A stretch of DNA of 56,907 bases from MB1-2 sp046566065 (GCA_046566065.1 JBKHXK010000016.1:1-56907); one strand, 5' to 3'. Shown: positions 10,004-18,983, counted from the first letter of the stretch. Notes: generated by a model not told the origin, from the letters alone. Numbers and translations: made by a program.

Positions 10004-10915
10004 CTACCGGACGCGCTCCTCACGGCGCTTGCAATCCAAGCAGAGCAGGGCGTGTGGGAGGGCCTTGATCCGCGCCGCGTCGATCGGGTTCCCGCAGCGC
10101 TCGCAGGTGCCGTAGTTCCCCTCATCGATCCGAGCGATAGCGCGGGTCATCTGCTCGATCAGGTCTCGGATGTTGTTGCGGATGGAGAGGTCGCGCTCCC
10201 GGTCGAACGTGGCGGTGCCGGCATCGGCGAAGTCGTCGTCCAGACCGACCTCGCCGGTCATGTCGGATTGCGTACCGTCCGAATCGGATTCGATGTCCGC
10301 CTGCTGACGCTGCAGCTCGCTGCGTTCCTTCTCGAGCTCCTCCCGGATCTTCTTCAGCTGGTCCTTGTCGAACTTCGCAGCTCGAACGGGCCGAGACGGC
10401 CCGGTGTCGCGGATCGGCTTGCGGATCGGGATGCTGGGCTTCCATCCGGACGGCTTGACCGGACCGCTCTTGGCGATCGGAGCCTTGGCCGTGGTCTTCT
10501 TGGGAGCCTTCTCGGGCTTCTCCGCTACGGCCTTGGGGGCCTTGCCCACCGGCGCCTTCGCCGTCGTCTTCTTGACCGGCGCCTTGGCAGCCGACTTCTT
10601 GGTGGGGGCTTTCGTCACGGTCTTCTTGACGGGCGCCTTGGCGGTTGTCTTCTTGGCCACGGTCTTCTTGGGAGGGGCCTTCTTGGGGGTCGCCTTCTTC
10701 AGCGGCGCCTTGCGTGCGGAAGTCTTCTTCGCCGAGGTCTTCTTGGCTGCCGTCTTCTTCCCCGTGGGCTTCTTGGCAGAGGTCTTGCGAGCGAGCGGCT
10801 TCTTGGCGGTCTGAGCCGCGGGCTTACGAGCGCTGGTCTTCTTGGCCGCGGTCTTCTTCGCGGATGCCCTGGCCGGGGTCTTCTTCGCTCGGACGGGCTT
10901 CTTGGCCGGTGTCAT
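10004..10915 (-). CDS. DksA/TraR-family zinc finger protein with a long Lys/Ala-rich histone-like N-terminus
   Basis: A 303-residue two-part protein. Residues 1 to about 165 are almost only Lys, Ala, Thr, Pro and Ser in AKKT/AKKP-type repeats, like histone H1 or the HupB tail. The last 120 residues are a DksA/TraR-like coiled coil (LKKIREELEKERSELQRQQ) and a four-cysteine zinc finger (CERCGNPI and CLDC). DksA-type proteins bind the RNA polymerase secondary channel; whether this one does is inference. I start at the ATG at 10915, because a -10-like TATCGT sits nine bases upstream and fits a leaderless transcript. A GTG at 10942 would add nine residues. It lies between ileS (divergent) and lspA. 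Confidence 0.85.
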   Translation of the reverse strand: MTPAKKPVRAKKTPARASAKKTAAKKTSARKPAAQTAKKPLARKTSAKKPTGKKTAAKKTSAKKTSARKAPLKKATPKKAPPKKTVAKKTTAKAPVKKTVTKAPTKKSAAKAPVKKTTAKAPVGKAPKAVAEKPEKAPKKTTAKAPIAKSGPVKPSGWKPSIPIRKPIRDTGPSRPVRAAKFDKDQLKKIREELEKERSELQRQQADIESDSDGTQSDMTGEVGLDDDFADAGTATFDRERDLSIRNNIRDLIEQMTRAIARIDEGNYGTCERCGNPIDAARIKALPHALLCLDCKRREERVR

Positions 10916-10924
10916 GGCCGCGGG

Positions 10925-10930
10925 ACGATA
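10925..10930 (-). promoter_or_regulatory. -10 element for the DksA-like gene, probably leaderless
   Basis: The minus strand reads TATCGT at 10930-10925, nine bases before the ATG at 10915. It fits the actinobacterial TANNNT -10 with transcription starting at or beside the start codon. No Shine-Dalgarno sequence is visible and no clear -35. Confidence 0.35.
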
Positions 10931-10988
10931 GCACAAGGGCACATGACGCAGGCGCCTTTGGACCGCCTCCGGCCCCCCTACGCGGGGC

Positions 10989-10994
10989 TACTCT
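10989..10994 (+). promoter_or_regulatory. -10 element for ileS, probably leaderless
   Basis: TACTCT at 10989-10994 is followed by exactly seven bases and then the ileS ATG at 11002. This is the spacing expected if the transcript starts on the A of the ATG. No ribosome binding site precedes the ATG. Confidence 0.4.
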
Positions 10995-11001
10995 TCTGGC
11001 C

Positions 11002-14000
11002 ATGCCGCAAGCCCTCTACCGCAAGGTCGACCCTCGTATCTCGTTCCCCTCCCTGGAGGCCGAGATCGCTCAGCGGTGGCGGGACAACGACGTGTTCCAC
11101 CGCTCGGTCAGCCAGAGGGAGGGGGCTCCCGAGTGGGTCTTCTACGAGGGCCCCCCTACGGCCAACGGCAAGCCCGGGCTCCATCACGTCGAGCCGCGCA
11201 TCTTCAAGGACATCTTCTGCCGCTTCCAGGCCATGAAGGGCCGTTACGTCCACCGCAAGGGGGGCTGGGACTGCCACGGCCTCCCGGTCGAGATCGAGGT
11301 CGAGAAGCAGTTGGGGATCACCCAGAAGCGCCAGATCGAGGAAGAGGTCGGGATCGAGGAGTTCACCCGTCTCTGCCGCGAGTCGGTCATGAAGTACGTG
11401 GACGAATGGGAGCGATTCACCGACCGGATCGGGTTCTGGGTGGACATGCCCGACGCCTACTGGACGATGCACCCGGACTACGTCGAGACGGTCTGGTGGA
11501 TCCTCAAGCAGATCTGGGACAAAGGGCTCCTCGAGGAGGACTTCAAGGTCGTCCCCTACTGCCCCCGTTGCGAGACCTCGCTGTCATCCCACGAGCAACA
11601 CCAGACCGGCGCCTACAAGATGGTCACGGACCCCTCCGTCTACGTTCGCTACCCCGCGACCGACGAGGCCGACACCGCTTACCTGGTCTGGACCACGACC
11701 CCGTGGACGCTCCTCGCGAACATGGCCGTGGCGGTCGGCCCCGACCTGACCTACGTGAAGGTCCCCGATCCAGACCTCGACGGGCGCTTCTTGATCATGG
11801 CCAAAGAACGGGTCGAGCCCTTGCTCGGAGACGACGTCGAGGTCCTTGCCGGATGGACCGGCGCCGAGCTCCTGGGTCGCGCCTACGAGCCGCCTTTCGG
11901 ATTCGTCCGGCGGGGAGGTGTCGCCCACACCGTTCGCGCCGGAGATTTCGTCACCACGACCGACGGGTCGGGGCTCGTTCACCTCGCCCCCTACGGAGAG
12001 GACGACATGGTCGTGGCCAAGCGCGACGACCTTCCCATCACGCAGATGATCGACCCGTCGGGCCGTGTGGTCGCCTCCGGCGGCCAGTTCGCCGGGCTGT
12101 ACCACAAGGAGGCCGATCCGAAGATCATCGAGGACCTGCGCGCTCGGGATCTGTTGTTCCGGGCCGAGGACTACGAGCACTCCTATCCGCACTGCTGGCG
12201 ATGCCACACCGCTCTGCTCTATTTCCCCCGGCTCGACTGGTACATCCGGACCTCGCAGATCCGAGCGGAACTGCAGGCTTCCAACGAGGACACCAACTGG
12301 CAGCCGCCAACGATCAAGTACGGGCGATTCGGGGACTGGCTGGCCAACAACGTCGACTGGTCCCTGTCGCGCGACCGCTACTGGGGCACGCCACTTCCGA
12401 TCTGGCGATGCGAGGAGAAGCACGCGACCTGCATCGGATCCTTCAGCGAGCTCGGAGAGAGGGCCGGACGAGAGCTGGGACCCGACTTCGATCCTCACCG
12501 GCCCCATGTGGACGACATCACGTTTCCCTGTCCCGAGTGCGGTCGCGAAGCGAAGCGTGTCCTGAGCGTAATCGACACGTGGTTCGACTCCGGCTCGATG
12601 CCCTTCGGTCAGTGGCACTACCCGTTCGAGAACGAAGAGGTGTTCGAGACTCGTTTCCCCGCGGACTTCATCTCCGAGGCGATCGACCAGACACGTGGCT
12701 GGTTCTACTCGTTGCTCGCGGTTGCCACCCTCGTGCGAGGACAGAACTCCTACAAGAACGTCGTCTGCCTGGGCCACATCGTGGACGCAGACGGCAAGAA
12801 GATGTCGAAGTCCATCGGCAACGTGATCGACCCTTGGACGGTGCTCGAAGCGCAGGGAGCCGACGCTCTTCGCTGGTACATGCTGACCGCCGGCACGCCC
12901 TGGTCCGCACGTCGCGTCTCGATCGAGATCATCGAGGAGTCGCTGCGTAAGTTCCTGCTCACCCTCTGGAACACCTATTCGTTCTGGGTGACGTACGCAG
13001 CGCTCGAGAACTTCGATCCCACCGGCCTGGAGATCCCGATCGAGGAGCGAGCCGAGATCGATCGCTGGATCCTGGCCGAGCTCGCCGACACAGTGGATGT
13101 CGTGACCGCAGGGCTCGACGGTTTCGATGCCACCACCGCCGGACGTCGCCTCGACCGTTTCGTCGATGATCTGTCCAACTGGTACGTGCGCCGATCGCGC
13201 CGGAGGTTCTGGAGGTCCGGAGAGAACGCAGACACGCGGGCTGCGTTCCTCACGTTGTGGGAGTGCCTGGTCACGATCGCCAAGCTGTCGGCGCCGTTCG
13301 TCCCCTTCGTGGCCGACGAGATCTACACGAACCTGACGGGGCCCCTCGGCGACTCGGAGGACTCCGTGCACCTCGCGGATTGGCCCGCGGCCATGCCCGA
13401 GCGACGCGACGACGGCCTCCGGAGCCGGATGGCGTTGGTGCGACGCCTCGTCACGCTCGGTCGCTCGGCTCGCACGGAAGCGAAGGTGCGCGTGCGGCAA
13501 CCGCTAGCGCGAGCGCTGGTCGTCCTCCCGGCATCCGAAGCAACGATCCTGGGCGAGCTCGAGGCTCTGGTTGCAGAGGAGCTGAACGTGAAAGGCATCG
13601 AACAGGTCACCGGCGTGGGCGAGCTCGTCTCGTACACGGTGAAACCGAACTTCAAGGCGCTCGGCCCCCGCTTCGGTCCGCGGGTCAAGTCGGTTGCGCA
13701 GGCGATCTCGGCCTCCGATGCCAAAGAGCTGGTGGACGCGCTCGAGTCCGAGGGCTCGGTCCACATCGACGTCGACGGGGAGCAGGTCAGTCTCACGAGC
13801 GACGACCTCGAAGTACGCGTCGAGGGCCGCGAGGGTTTCTCGCTAGCTCAAGACGGTCCCTATGGAGTGGCACTGGACCTCGACATCTCGCCGGAGCTGC
13901 TAGCCGAGGGCGTAGCGCGCGAGGTCGTCCGCGCCGTTCAGGAACTTCGGAAATCCAGCGGGCTCGCGGTTGAAGATCGCATCGAGCTATGGCTGCACTC

Positions 14001-14166
14001 CACCGATCCCGGCCTCGAAGCTGCGCTGCGCAACCACGAACGGTTCATCGCCAACGAGGTGCTCGCGCAGGAGACACAGTGGACGTCGCCGCCGGAGGAT
14101 CTCGCCCGTGACACCGTCGCCCTAGAGGGAAAAGACGTGATCATCGGGGTGGGAAAGAGAAGCTAG
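11002..14166 (+). CDS. ileS: Isoleucyl-tRNA synthetase, eukaryote-like (type 2)
   Basis: A 1054-residue class I synthetase that charges tRNA-Ile. The nucleotide-binding region has GPPTANGKPGLHHVE (about 50-64, the HIGH equivalent), and KMSKS is at 600-604. The CP1 editing domain lies between them, with WTTTPWTLLANMAVAVG. Anticodon-binding and C-terminal extension follow. Length above 1000 and the sequence style match the eukaryote-like IleRS class, members of which are often insensitive to mupirocin; that property is inferred only. The ATG at 11002 begins the family-typical N-terminus; the open frame extends upstream but there it is antisense to the lysine-rich repeats. Its TAG stop shares a CTAG with the convergent gene. 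Confidence 0.97.
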   Translation: MPQALYRKVDPRISFPSLEAEIAQRWRDNDVFHRSVSQREGAPEWVFYEGPPTANGKPGLHHVEPRIFKDIFCRFQAMKGRYVHRKGGWDCHGLPVEIEVEKQLGITQKRQIEEEVGIEEFTRLCRESVMKYVDEWERFTDRIGFWVDMPDAYWTMHPDYVETVWWILKQIWDKGLLEEDFKVVPYCPRCETSLSSHEQHQTGAYKMVTDPSVYVRYPATDEADTAYLVWTTTPWTLLANMAVAVGPDLTYVKVPDPDLDGRFLIMAKERVEPLLGDDVEVLAGWTGAELLGRAYEPPFGFVRRGGVAHTVRAGDFVTTTDGSGLVHLAPYGEDDMVVAKRDDLPITQMIDPSGRVVASGGQFAGLYHKEADPKIIEDLRARDLLFRAEDYEHSYPHCWRCHTALLYFPRLDWYIRTSQIRAELQASNEDTNWQPPTIKYGRFGDWLANNVDWSLSRDRYWGTPLPIWRCEEKHATCIGSFSELGERAGRELGPDFDPHRPHVDDITFPCPECGREAKRVLSVIDTWFDSGSMPFGQWHYPFENEEVFETRFPADFISEAIDQTRGWFYSLLAVATLVRGQNSYKNVVCLGHIVDADGKKMSKSIGNVIDPWTVLEAQGADALRWYMLTAGTPWSARRVSIEIIEESLRKFLLTLWNTYSFWVTYAALENFDPTGLEIPIEERAEIDRWILAELADTVDVVTAGLDGFDATTAGRRLDRFVDDLSNWYVRRSRRRFWRSGENADTRAAFLTLWECLVTIAKLSAPFVPFVADEIYTNLTGPLGDSEDSVHLADWPAAMPERRDDGLRSRMALVRRLVTLGRSARTEAKVRVRQPLARALVVLPASEATILGELEALVAEELNVKGIEQVTGVGELVSYTVKPNFKALGPRFGPRVKSVAQAISASDAKELVDALESEGSVHIDVDGEQVSLTSDDLEVRVEGREGFSLAQDGPYGVALDLDISPELLAEGVAREVVRAVQELRKSSGLAVEDRIELWLHSTDPGLEAALRNHERFIANEVLAQETQWTSPPEDLARDTVALEGKDVIIGVGKRS

Positions 14167-14582
14167 GGCTTGCAGACCCCACAGGGATCGTAGCCACGAC
14201 GCGTCGCTGTCTCGCGGGTGAGCTTCTCTCCCCCAGGCAGCGACGCGTACCGGCAGTCGGGACGGTGGAAGCGGCTGCGATCGGGATATGCGATCACGCG
14301 ATCCGTATCGGCGTCGGCGGTCACCAACGGTGTTGCCTGCGTGTGCTCCGGGTCGGGGCGCGTCGATGGCGGCGTGGACCGGTCGGGGCGGTCGCGCTCG
14401 GGCGCAACGGCCGCCGCTTCGTCCTTGCTGCGGTAGTAGCCCAAGGAGAGAAGGACGCCCGCCACGACGCTCGCGACGATCGAGGTCCAGATAAGCGTCT
14501 GGTCCGCGCTCACCCAGCCCACGACCAGAAGGGCCGCTGCGGCAACGATCAAGAGCAACGACCCGCCGATCAGAGCCGTCAT
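14163..14582 (-). CDS. Small membrane protein with a C-terminal Cys/His metal-binding-like motif
   Basis: A 139-residue protein. Two transmembrane helices lie within residues 5-50 (LLLIVAAAALLVVGW and SIVASVVAGVLLSLGYY), then a polar linker. The C-terminal module reads FHRPDCRYASLPG and ends GYDPCGVCKP. This spacing of one His and three Cys resembles small Ada-like or nuclease-tail zinc knuckles. No function is known to me. The ATG directly follows the divIVA stop (TAGATG), so it is probably the last gene of that operon. It ends on a CTAG shared with the ileS stop. Confidence 0.7.
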   Translation of the reverse strand: MTALIGGSLLLIVAAAALLVVGWVSADQTLIWTSIVASVVAGVLLSLGYYRSKDEAAAVAPERDRPDRSTPPSTRPDPEHTQATPLVTADADTDRVIAYPDRSRFHRPDCRYASLPGGEKLTRETATRRGYDPCGVCKP

Positions 14583-15440
14583 CTACCGGCTCTCTTCAGG
14601 CCAGTCCTCGTCCCGGGTCTCTCTCCGGAAGATGCCCCGCAGGGGACGCTTGCGAGCATCGCCGTTCTCGGCGTTCACGTAGTCCCCTACCTCGGCTTCG
14701 TCGCCACCGAAGTCCATGAACTCCGGCTCCTCAGTGGCGACCACCGAGTGCGGTTCCGCCGTCTCCGCAGCGGCTCGAGCTTGCGGGGTCGTACCCGCGG
14801 AGGGACGAGCCGACGGGGTCGGATGCGGGCGCGCGGAGAGCTCGGGAGCCGCCGCTGCCGGCTCCTTCGCCGGGGGGGCCGCGGTTGGTTGTAATGCCGC
14901 CAGGGTCGCGGCGGCTTGCGTTTTGCCTTTGTCGACCAACCCGTCCAACGCCGAAAGCTGCTGCTCGAGGAACGCGCGGAGCCGCTGCTTGATCTCGGAC
15001 TCGAAAGCTTCGAGCCGCTCGATCGACTGTTGGGTATCTCGTCTGCGTGCGAGCTGCTGTCGCTCGACCTCCGCAGTCTTACGACGCACCTCTTCCTCCG
15101 CGGTCGCGACGCGATGCTTCAGCTCGTCGTTCGCGCGCTGAGCGCGCTGCTCCGCCTCGGCCACCAGAGCTTCGGCCTTCGTCTTCGCGGTCGCGATCGC
15201 TTCCTCGGCGGCCTGCTGGGCGGTCACCAACGTCTTCTTCAGCATGTCTTCGGTGCTGCGACTGGCCTCCACCATCTGGTCGAGCTCGCGCAGGCGGGTC
15301 TGCAACGCGGCGTTATCACGTTCGAGCCGGTTGAGCTGCTCTGCGATGCGGTCGAGGAACTCGTCGACCTCTTCTTGGTTGTAGCCGCGCCACGCATCGT
15401 GGAACTGCTTCTCGTGGATGTGTCGAGCGGTCAGATCCAT
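14583..15440 (-). CDS. divIVA: DivIVA/Wag31-type polar growth and division protein
   Basis: A 285-residue coiled-coil protein. The conserved DivIVA N-terminus (MDLTARHIHEKQFHDAWRG, then YNQEEVDEFLDRIAEQL) is the membrane-binding, curvature-sensing part. Residues 35 to about 190 are a continuous coiled coil, and the rest is a low-complexity Pro/Ala tail. In actinobacteria DivIVA marks cell poles and recruits the envelope synthesis machinery. It lies downstream of sepF-yggT, as expected. A GATACT sits six bases before the ATG and could serve a leaderless transcript, but cotranscription with yggT (37-base gap) is equally plausible. Confidence 0.93.
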   Translation of the reverse strand: MDLTARHIHEKQFHDAWRGYNQEEVDEFLDRIAEQLNRLERDNAALQTRLRELDQMVEASRSTEDMLKKTLVTAQQAAEEAIATAKTKAEALVAEAEQRAQRANDELKHRVATAEEEVRRKTAEVERQQLARRRDTQQSIERLEAFESEIKQRLRAFLEQQLSALDGLVDKGKTQAAATLAALQPTAAPPAKEPAAAAPELSARPHPTPSARPSAGTTPQARAAAETAEPHSVVATEEPEFMDFGGDEAEVGDYVNAENGDARKRPLRGIFRRETRDEDWPEESR

Positions 15441-15477
15441 GTGGGCAGTATCTCAGACCCCGGTGCCGGAGTGGCGG

Positions 15478-15729
15478 CTATCCACAGCCGACGGCGCCCT
15501 GCAGAACGCGAAGGATGATGAAGACGATCAGCGGCGATAGATCGAGTCCTCCGATGGGCGGGATATACCGCCGGAAGAGGCCGAGAACGGGCTCGGTCAG
15601 GTCGTAGATCACCCGGACCGCCGGCGCAAGGGAGGGTGGTGGGGACCAGGCCATGGTGGCCCACGACAGGATGATGCGTGCCAGGAGCACCACGAAGTAG
15701 GCGGAGAACAGGATGCAGAGGAACTCCAT
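15478..15729 (-). CDS. YggT family membrane protein
   Basis: An 83-residue integral membrane protein with two hydrophobic stretches (LCILFSAYFVVLLARIILSW and LSPLIVFIILRVLQGAV) separated by a YggT-type loop containing DLTEPVLGLFRRYIPP. YggT/YlmG proteins are conserved beside sepF in Gram-positive dcw regions and have been linked to division or osmotic shock; the mechanism is not known. It lies nine bases after sepF, so it is surely cotranscribed. Confidence 0.88.
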   Translation of the reverse strand: MEFLCILFSAYFVVLLARIILSWATMAWSPPPSLAPAVRVIYDLTEPVLGLFRRYIPPIGGLDLSPLIVFIILRVLQGAVGCG

Positions 15730-15738
15730 AGGTGATGG

Positions 15739-16218
15739 CTAGGCCTGGTTGAAGAAGCCGCGTTCCTCCAGGAACCGCTGGCGCTCCTCGGCCGACACCT
15801 GCACCCCGGGGGGTGTGATGAGGATCACGTTCTCACCCGCGGGTTGGATGGCGCCACCCATCCCATACGCAAGGCCGCTGGCGAAATCGATGAGGCGCTG
15901 GCGCTCGCGCGGATCGGCCGCATGCAGGTTCATGAGCACCGAGTGCCCCTCCCTGAACTTGTCGCCGACCTCCTGAGCATCCGCCTTGAAGAGCGTCGGA
16001 TTCACCAGATGGAACCGCGCCTGTGCGGGGCTAGGTATGGAACGAACCACCGCATCGCGTCGTTGAGTAGAGACGGCCTCGTGGGAAGGAGCGCGTTTGG
16101 ACCGCCGGGAGGGTGGGGGATGTTCTTCCTCTCGGTCGTAGTCGTCGTACGCGTAGTCGTCGTAGTCATCGTCCTCGACCAGGCCGAGATAGACGAGTGT
16201 CTTCCTCCAGATCCCCAT
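15739..16218 (-). CDS. sepF: Cell division protein SepF
   Basis: A 159-residue protein. The first residues (MGIWRKTLVYLGL) form the amphipathic membrane-targeting helix, followed by an acidic Asp/Tyr-rich linker. The C-terminal domain from about 70 (FHLVNPTLFKADAQEVGDKF and RLIDFASGLAYGMGG) is the FtsZ-binding SepF fold. SepF tethers FtsZ to the membrane and replaces FtsA in actinobacteria; no ftsA is present in this window. It sits between yggS and yggT. Confidence 0.95.
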   Translation of the reverse strand: MGIWRKTLVYLGLVEDDDYDDYAYDDYDREEEHPPPSRRSKRAPSHEAVSTQRRDAVVRSIPSPAQARFHLVNPTLFKADAQEVGDKFREGHSVLMNLHAADPRERQRLIDFASGLAYGMGGAIQPAGENVILITPPGVQVSAEERQRFLEERGFFNQA

Positions 16219-16256
16219 CGCGCGAAGCCTATCCCGAAGCGGGTCTAGGTCTTCGG

Positions 16257-16946
16257 TTATCCGAGGCGCCGTCGACGCGGGCCGAAGATCGCCTCACCGA
16301 CCCTTACCAGGGTGGCCCCTTCCTCGATCGCCACCTCGAAGTCACGGCTCATCCCCATCGACAGCTCCACCGCGTCGGGGAACGCCTGACGCAGTCGCTC
16401 TCCTAGGTCCCTCAACTCGCTGAAGACCGGACGGGAAGCCTCGGCTCTATCCGCAAGAGGGGCCATCGTCATGAGGCCCCGCACCTTGATCCCACCGAGC
16501 GCGTCGACCTCCTCCGCCAGACTCAGTGCTCGGGCCGGTTCCGCGCCGTGTTTCGAAGCCTCACCAGACACGTTGACCTCGATCAACACTTCTTGCTCCA
16601 CACCCAGCGATCGCGCTCTCCGCGCGATCGCCTCGGCGAGACCCAAACGGTCGACGGAGTGGATCAATCGGGCGGTGCCTACGACGTGTCTCGCCTTGTT
16701 CGTCTGCAGATGGCCGATGAAATGCCACTCGACCGGGAGCGTCACGGCCAAGGCCTTCTCCCTCAATTCCTGTGCGCGGTTCTCACCGAGATCGTGCGCC
16801 CCCGCTCGATAGGCCTCGATCGCGGCGTCCGCCGCGAAGCCTTTGGTGACCGCGACGAGTCTGACCCGCTCAGGATCACGTCCGGCCCTCTTCGCTGCGG
16901 TCGCTATGCGCTCGTTAACCTCGGCGAGCCGTTCGGCAACCGTCAT
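16257..16946 (-). CDS. yggS: YggS/PROSC family pyridoxal-phosphate homeostasis protein
   Basis: A 229-residue PLP-binding TIM-barrel protein. RVRLVAVTKGF near residue 35 holds the PLP lysine; GENRAQEL, WHFIGHLQTNK, HSVDRL and LSMGMSRDFEVAIEEG are all family motifs. These proteins buffer cellular PLP and have no known enzymatic turnover. I use the ATG at 16946, which overlaps the pgeF stop as ATGA; another start five codons upstream is possible. The pgeF-yggS-sepF-yggT-divIVA order is typical of Gram-positive bacteria. Confidence 0.93.
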   Translation of the reverse strand: MTVAERLAEVNERIATAAKRAGRDPERVRLVAVTKGFAADAAIEAYRAGAHDLGENRAQELREKALAVTLPVEWHFIGHLQTNKARHVVGTARLIHSVDRLGLAEAIARRARSLGVEQEVLIEVNVSGEASKHGAEPARALSLAEEVDALGGIKVRGLMTMAPLADRAEASRPVFSELRDLGERLRQAFPDAVELSMGMSRDFEVAIEEGATLVRVGEAIFGPRRRRLG

Positions 16947-17677
16947 GCGGATGACATCCAAACGAAGGCGCCCTGCCTGCCCGTGAGCCCATCGCGACGG
17001 TAGGAGAAGTACCGCGGGTCACAGGAGGTGCAATCGGAGCTGGCCGCCACGTTCGAGATCCCGGCGCGCTCCAAAGCGAACACGGCGGCCTCACCGGGCG
17101 AGACCCGGTCGGGCGCCGCAACCGGCAATCCCCTCTCCTCGAAGGCTGCGATGACCTCCGGGCCGACCTCGTAACAGCAGCTGCGGATGCTGGGGCCGAC
17201 CCAGGCCGCGTATGGCCGGCCGACCCATTCGACCGCGACCTCGACGGCTCCGGCGACCAGGCCCCGCCATCCCGCATGCGCGATCGCCACCCGGTCGTCG
17301 CCCGCGACGACGACGGGGGTGCAGTCGGCCGTCAGGATCCCGATCACGAGGCCGGGCTCCCGCGTCGCGATCACGTCGGCCTCGCCCGCCACCACGTTGT
17401 CCTCGAAGTTGACCTCCAGCAGATCCGCACCGTGAACCTGACGCGCCAGACGCATCGCCGCAGGATCGAAGCCGCCCCCCTTCGCAACCCGAGAGCGGTT
17501 CTCTGCCACCAGTGCCGGATCGTCACCCACGCGCGCGGCCAGATTGAGTGAGTCGAAGGGGGCCGGGCTGACACCGCCGTTGCGATCGGTGAACAGGACC
17601 GTGACTCCCTCCTGGTGGGGATCGGTCGATACACGGAGCCCTCCGAGGGTGCGCTCCTCCAAGGTCGCAGAAGTCAT
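16943..17677 (-). CDS. pgeF: Multicopper-like polyphenol oxidase / purine nucleoside phosphorylase family (PgeF, YlmD)
   Basis: A 244-residue cytosolic protein of the DUF152 family. Metal-binding motifs are visible: RQVHGADL near 79, ADCTPVVV near 118, HAGWRGL near 135 and GPSIRSCCYEVG near 158. E. coli YfiH (PgeF) clears a mis-incorporated serine-containing muropeptide precursor, and other members have purine nucleoside phosphorylase activity. A role in proofreading the peptidoglycan pathway fits its place directly after ftsZ. The upstream gap holds a strong hairpin, so it may be transcribed separately from ftsZ. Confidence 0.88.
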   Translation of the reverse strand: MTSATLEERTLGGLRVSTDPHQEGVTVLFTDRNGGVSPAPFDSLNLAARVGDDPALVAENRSRVAKGGGFDPAAMRLARQVHGADLLEVNFEDNVVAGEADVIATREPGLVIGILTADCTPVVVAGDDRVAIAHAGWRGLVAGAVEVAVEWVGRPYAAWVGPSIRSCCYEVGPEVIAAFEERGLPVAAPDRVSPGEAAVFALERAGISNVAASSDCTSCDPRYFSYRRDGLTGRQGAFVWMSSA

Positions 17678-17703
17678 CGAACCTGGATACCAAACCGGGA
17701 CGC

Positions 17704-17742
17704 GAAGAAGGGCGGGCCCTCTCTCGGAACCCGCCCTTCTTC
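17704..17742 (-). terminator. Perfect 13-bp hairpin between ftsZ and pgeF
   Basis: GAAGAAGGGCGGG (17704-17716) is exactly complementary to 17730-17742 across a 13-base loop. It lies 25 bases beyond the ftsZ stop. No U-run follows on the minus strand, so it may be a U-less actinobacterial terminator or an mRNA-stabilising or processing hairpin. Confidence 0.55.
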
Positions 17743-17766
17743 GGGGAAGCGCTACCTCTTAAGCGA

Positions 17767-18882
17767 TCACTCGTTGCGGAGGAACGATGGGATGTCCAGG
17801 TCCTCCTCCGCATCGAAGACGAGCCGGTCCTCACGTTCGGCACTACCCAGGAAGGCCGGCTGGTCATCGCCGATCGACGGCAAGGAGAAAATCTCCTCGT
17901 CCGGCTTCACGAGATCCTCCGCCTCTTTCTGGCCCCACCGGTCGAATCCGGCCGCGATCACCGTGACCCGGACCTCATCGCCCAACGTGTCGTCTACGAC
18001 CGCTCCGAAGATGATGTTGGCGTCGGGGTGAGCCGCCTTGGAGATGATGCTGGCGGCTTCGTTCACCTCGAACAGGCCGAGGTCTGAACCACCGGCGATG
18101 TTGAGCAGGACACCGCGAGCTCCCTCGATCGAAGCCTCGAGCAGAGGCGACGAGATAGCCAACTGGGCTGCCTCGGAAGCGCGGTTGTCGCCCCGAGCCT
18201 GGCCGATGCCCATGAGAGAGGAGCCGGCGTCCGTCATGACCGCCTTCACGTCTGCGAAGTCCAGGTTGATCAACCCCGGTGTCGTGATCAGGTCGGTGAT
18301 CCCCTGCACACCTTGGAGCAGGACCTCGTCCGCCATCCGGAACGCCTCGAGCACCGACGTGGTCGCGTCTCCGACGTCCAGGAGACGATCGTTCGGGATG
18401 ACGATCAGCGTGTCGACCTTGTCCTTCAGAGCCGCGATGCCGGTCTCGGCCTTCACCGCGCGCTGACGCCCTTCGAAACCGAAGGGCCTGGTGACCACGC
18501 CGATCGTGAGGGCCCCGATCGACTTCGCGATCTCGGCCACGATCGGCGCTCCACCGGTGCCGGTGCCGCCGCCCTTGCCCGCGGTGATGAAGACCATGTC
18601 GGCGCCCTTCAGCACCTCTTCGATCTCCTCACGGTGCTCCTCTGCCGCCTGTCGGCCGACCTCGGGATCGGCACCCGCGCCGAGACCTCGGGTGAGGTCT
18701 CGCCCGATATCGAGCTTGACGTCGGCGTCCGACATCAACAGCGCCTGCGCGTCGGTGTTGACGGCGATGAACTCGACGCCCTTCAACCCGACCTCGATCA
18801 TCCGGTTGACGGCGTTCACTCCGCCGCCGCCGATGCCTACGACCTTGATAACTGCGAGATAGTTCTGCGGTCCTGCTGCCAT
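17767..18882 (-). CDS. ftsZ: Cell division GTPase FtsZ
   Basis: A 371-residue tubulin homologue that forms the Z-ring. The N-terminus (YLAVIKVVGIGGGGVNAVNRM), the tubulin signature GKGGGTGTGGAPI near 105, the T7-loop region around DFADVKAVM near 203, and a short variable linker ending in the C-terminal peptide DLDIPSFLRNE (SepF-binding in this group) are all present. The ATG at 18882 has a strong AGGAGGT six bases upstream; the open frame reaches 18933 but lacks such a site there. Unlike the genes upstream it is separated from ftsQ by 225 bases with a hairpin and a promoter candidate. Confidence 0.98.
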   Translation of the reverse strand: MAAGPQNYLAVIKVVGIGGGGVNAVNRMIEVGLKGVEFIAVNTDAQALLMSDADVKLDIGRDLTRGLGAGADPEVGRQAAEEHREEIEEVLKGADMVFITAGKGGGTGTGGAPIVAEIAKSIGALTIGVVTRPFGFEGRQRAVKAETGIAALKDKVDTLIVIPNDRLLDVGDATTSVLEAFRMADEVLLQGVQGITDLITTPGLINLDFADVKAVMTDAGSSLMGIGQARGDNRASEAAQLAISSPLLEASIEGARGVLLNIAGGSDLGLFEVNEAASIISKAAHPDANIIFGAVVDDTLGDEVRVTVIAAGFDRWGQKEAEDLVKPDEEIFSLPSIGDDQPAFLGSAEREDRLVFDAEEDLDIPSFLRNE

Positions 18883-18983
18883 CGAGACCTCCTCTCCCAC
18901 CCTCAACCCCGACTTGAGATGTCGCCTCCGCACCTGTTGCGGAAGCGTTTATGCAGGTCAGGCGGGGTGGATCAACACCTGAG

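Noticed and set aside
10645..11001. Upstream extension of the ileS frame
   Set aside because: It translates the antisense of the lysine-rich repeats; IleRS homologues begin at the ATG at 11002.
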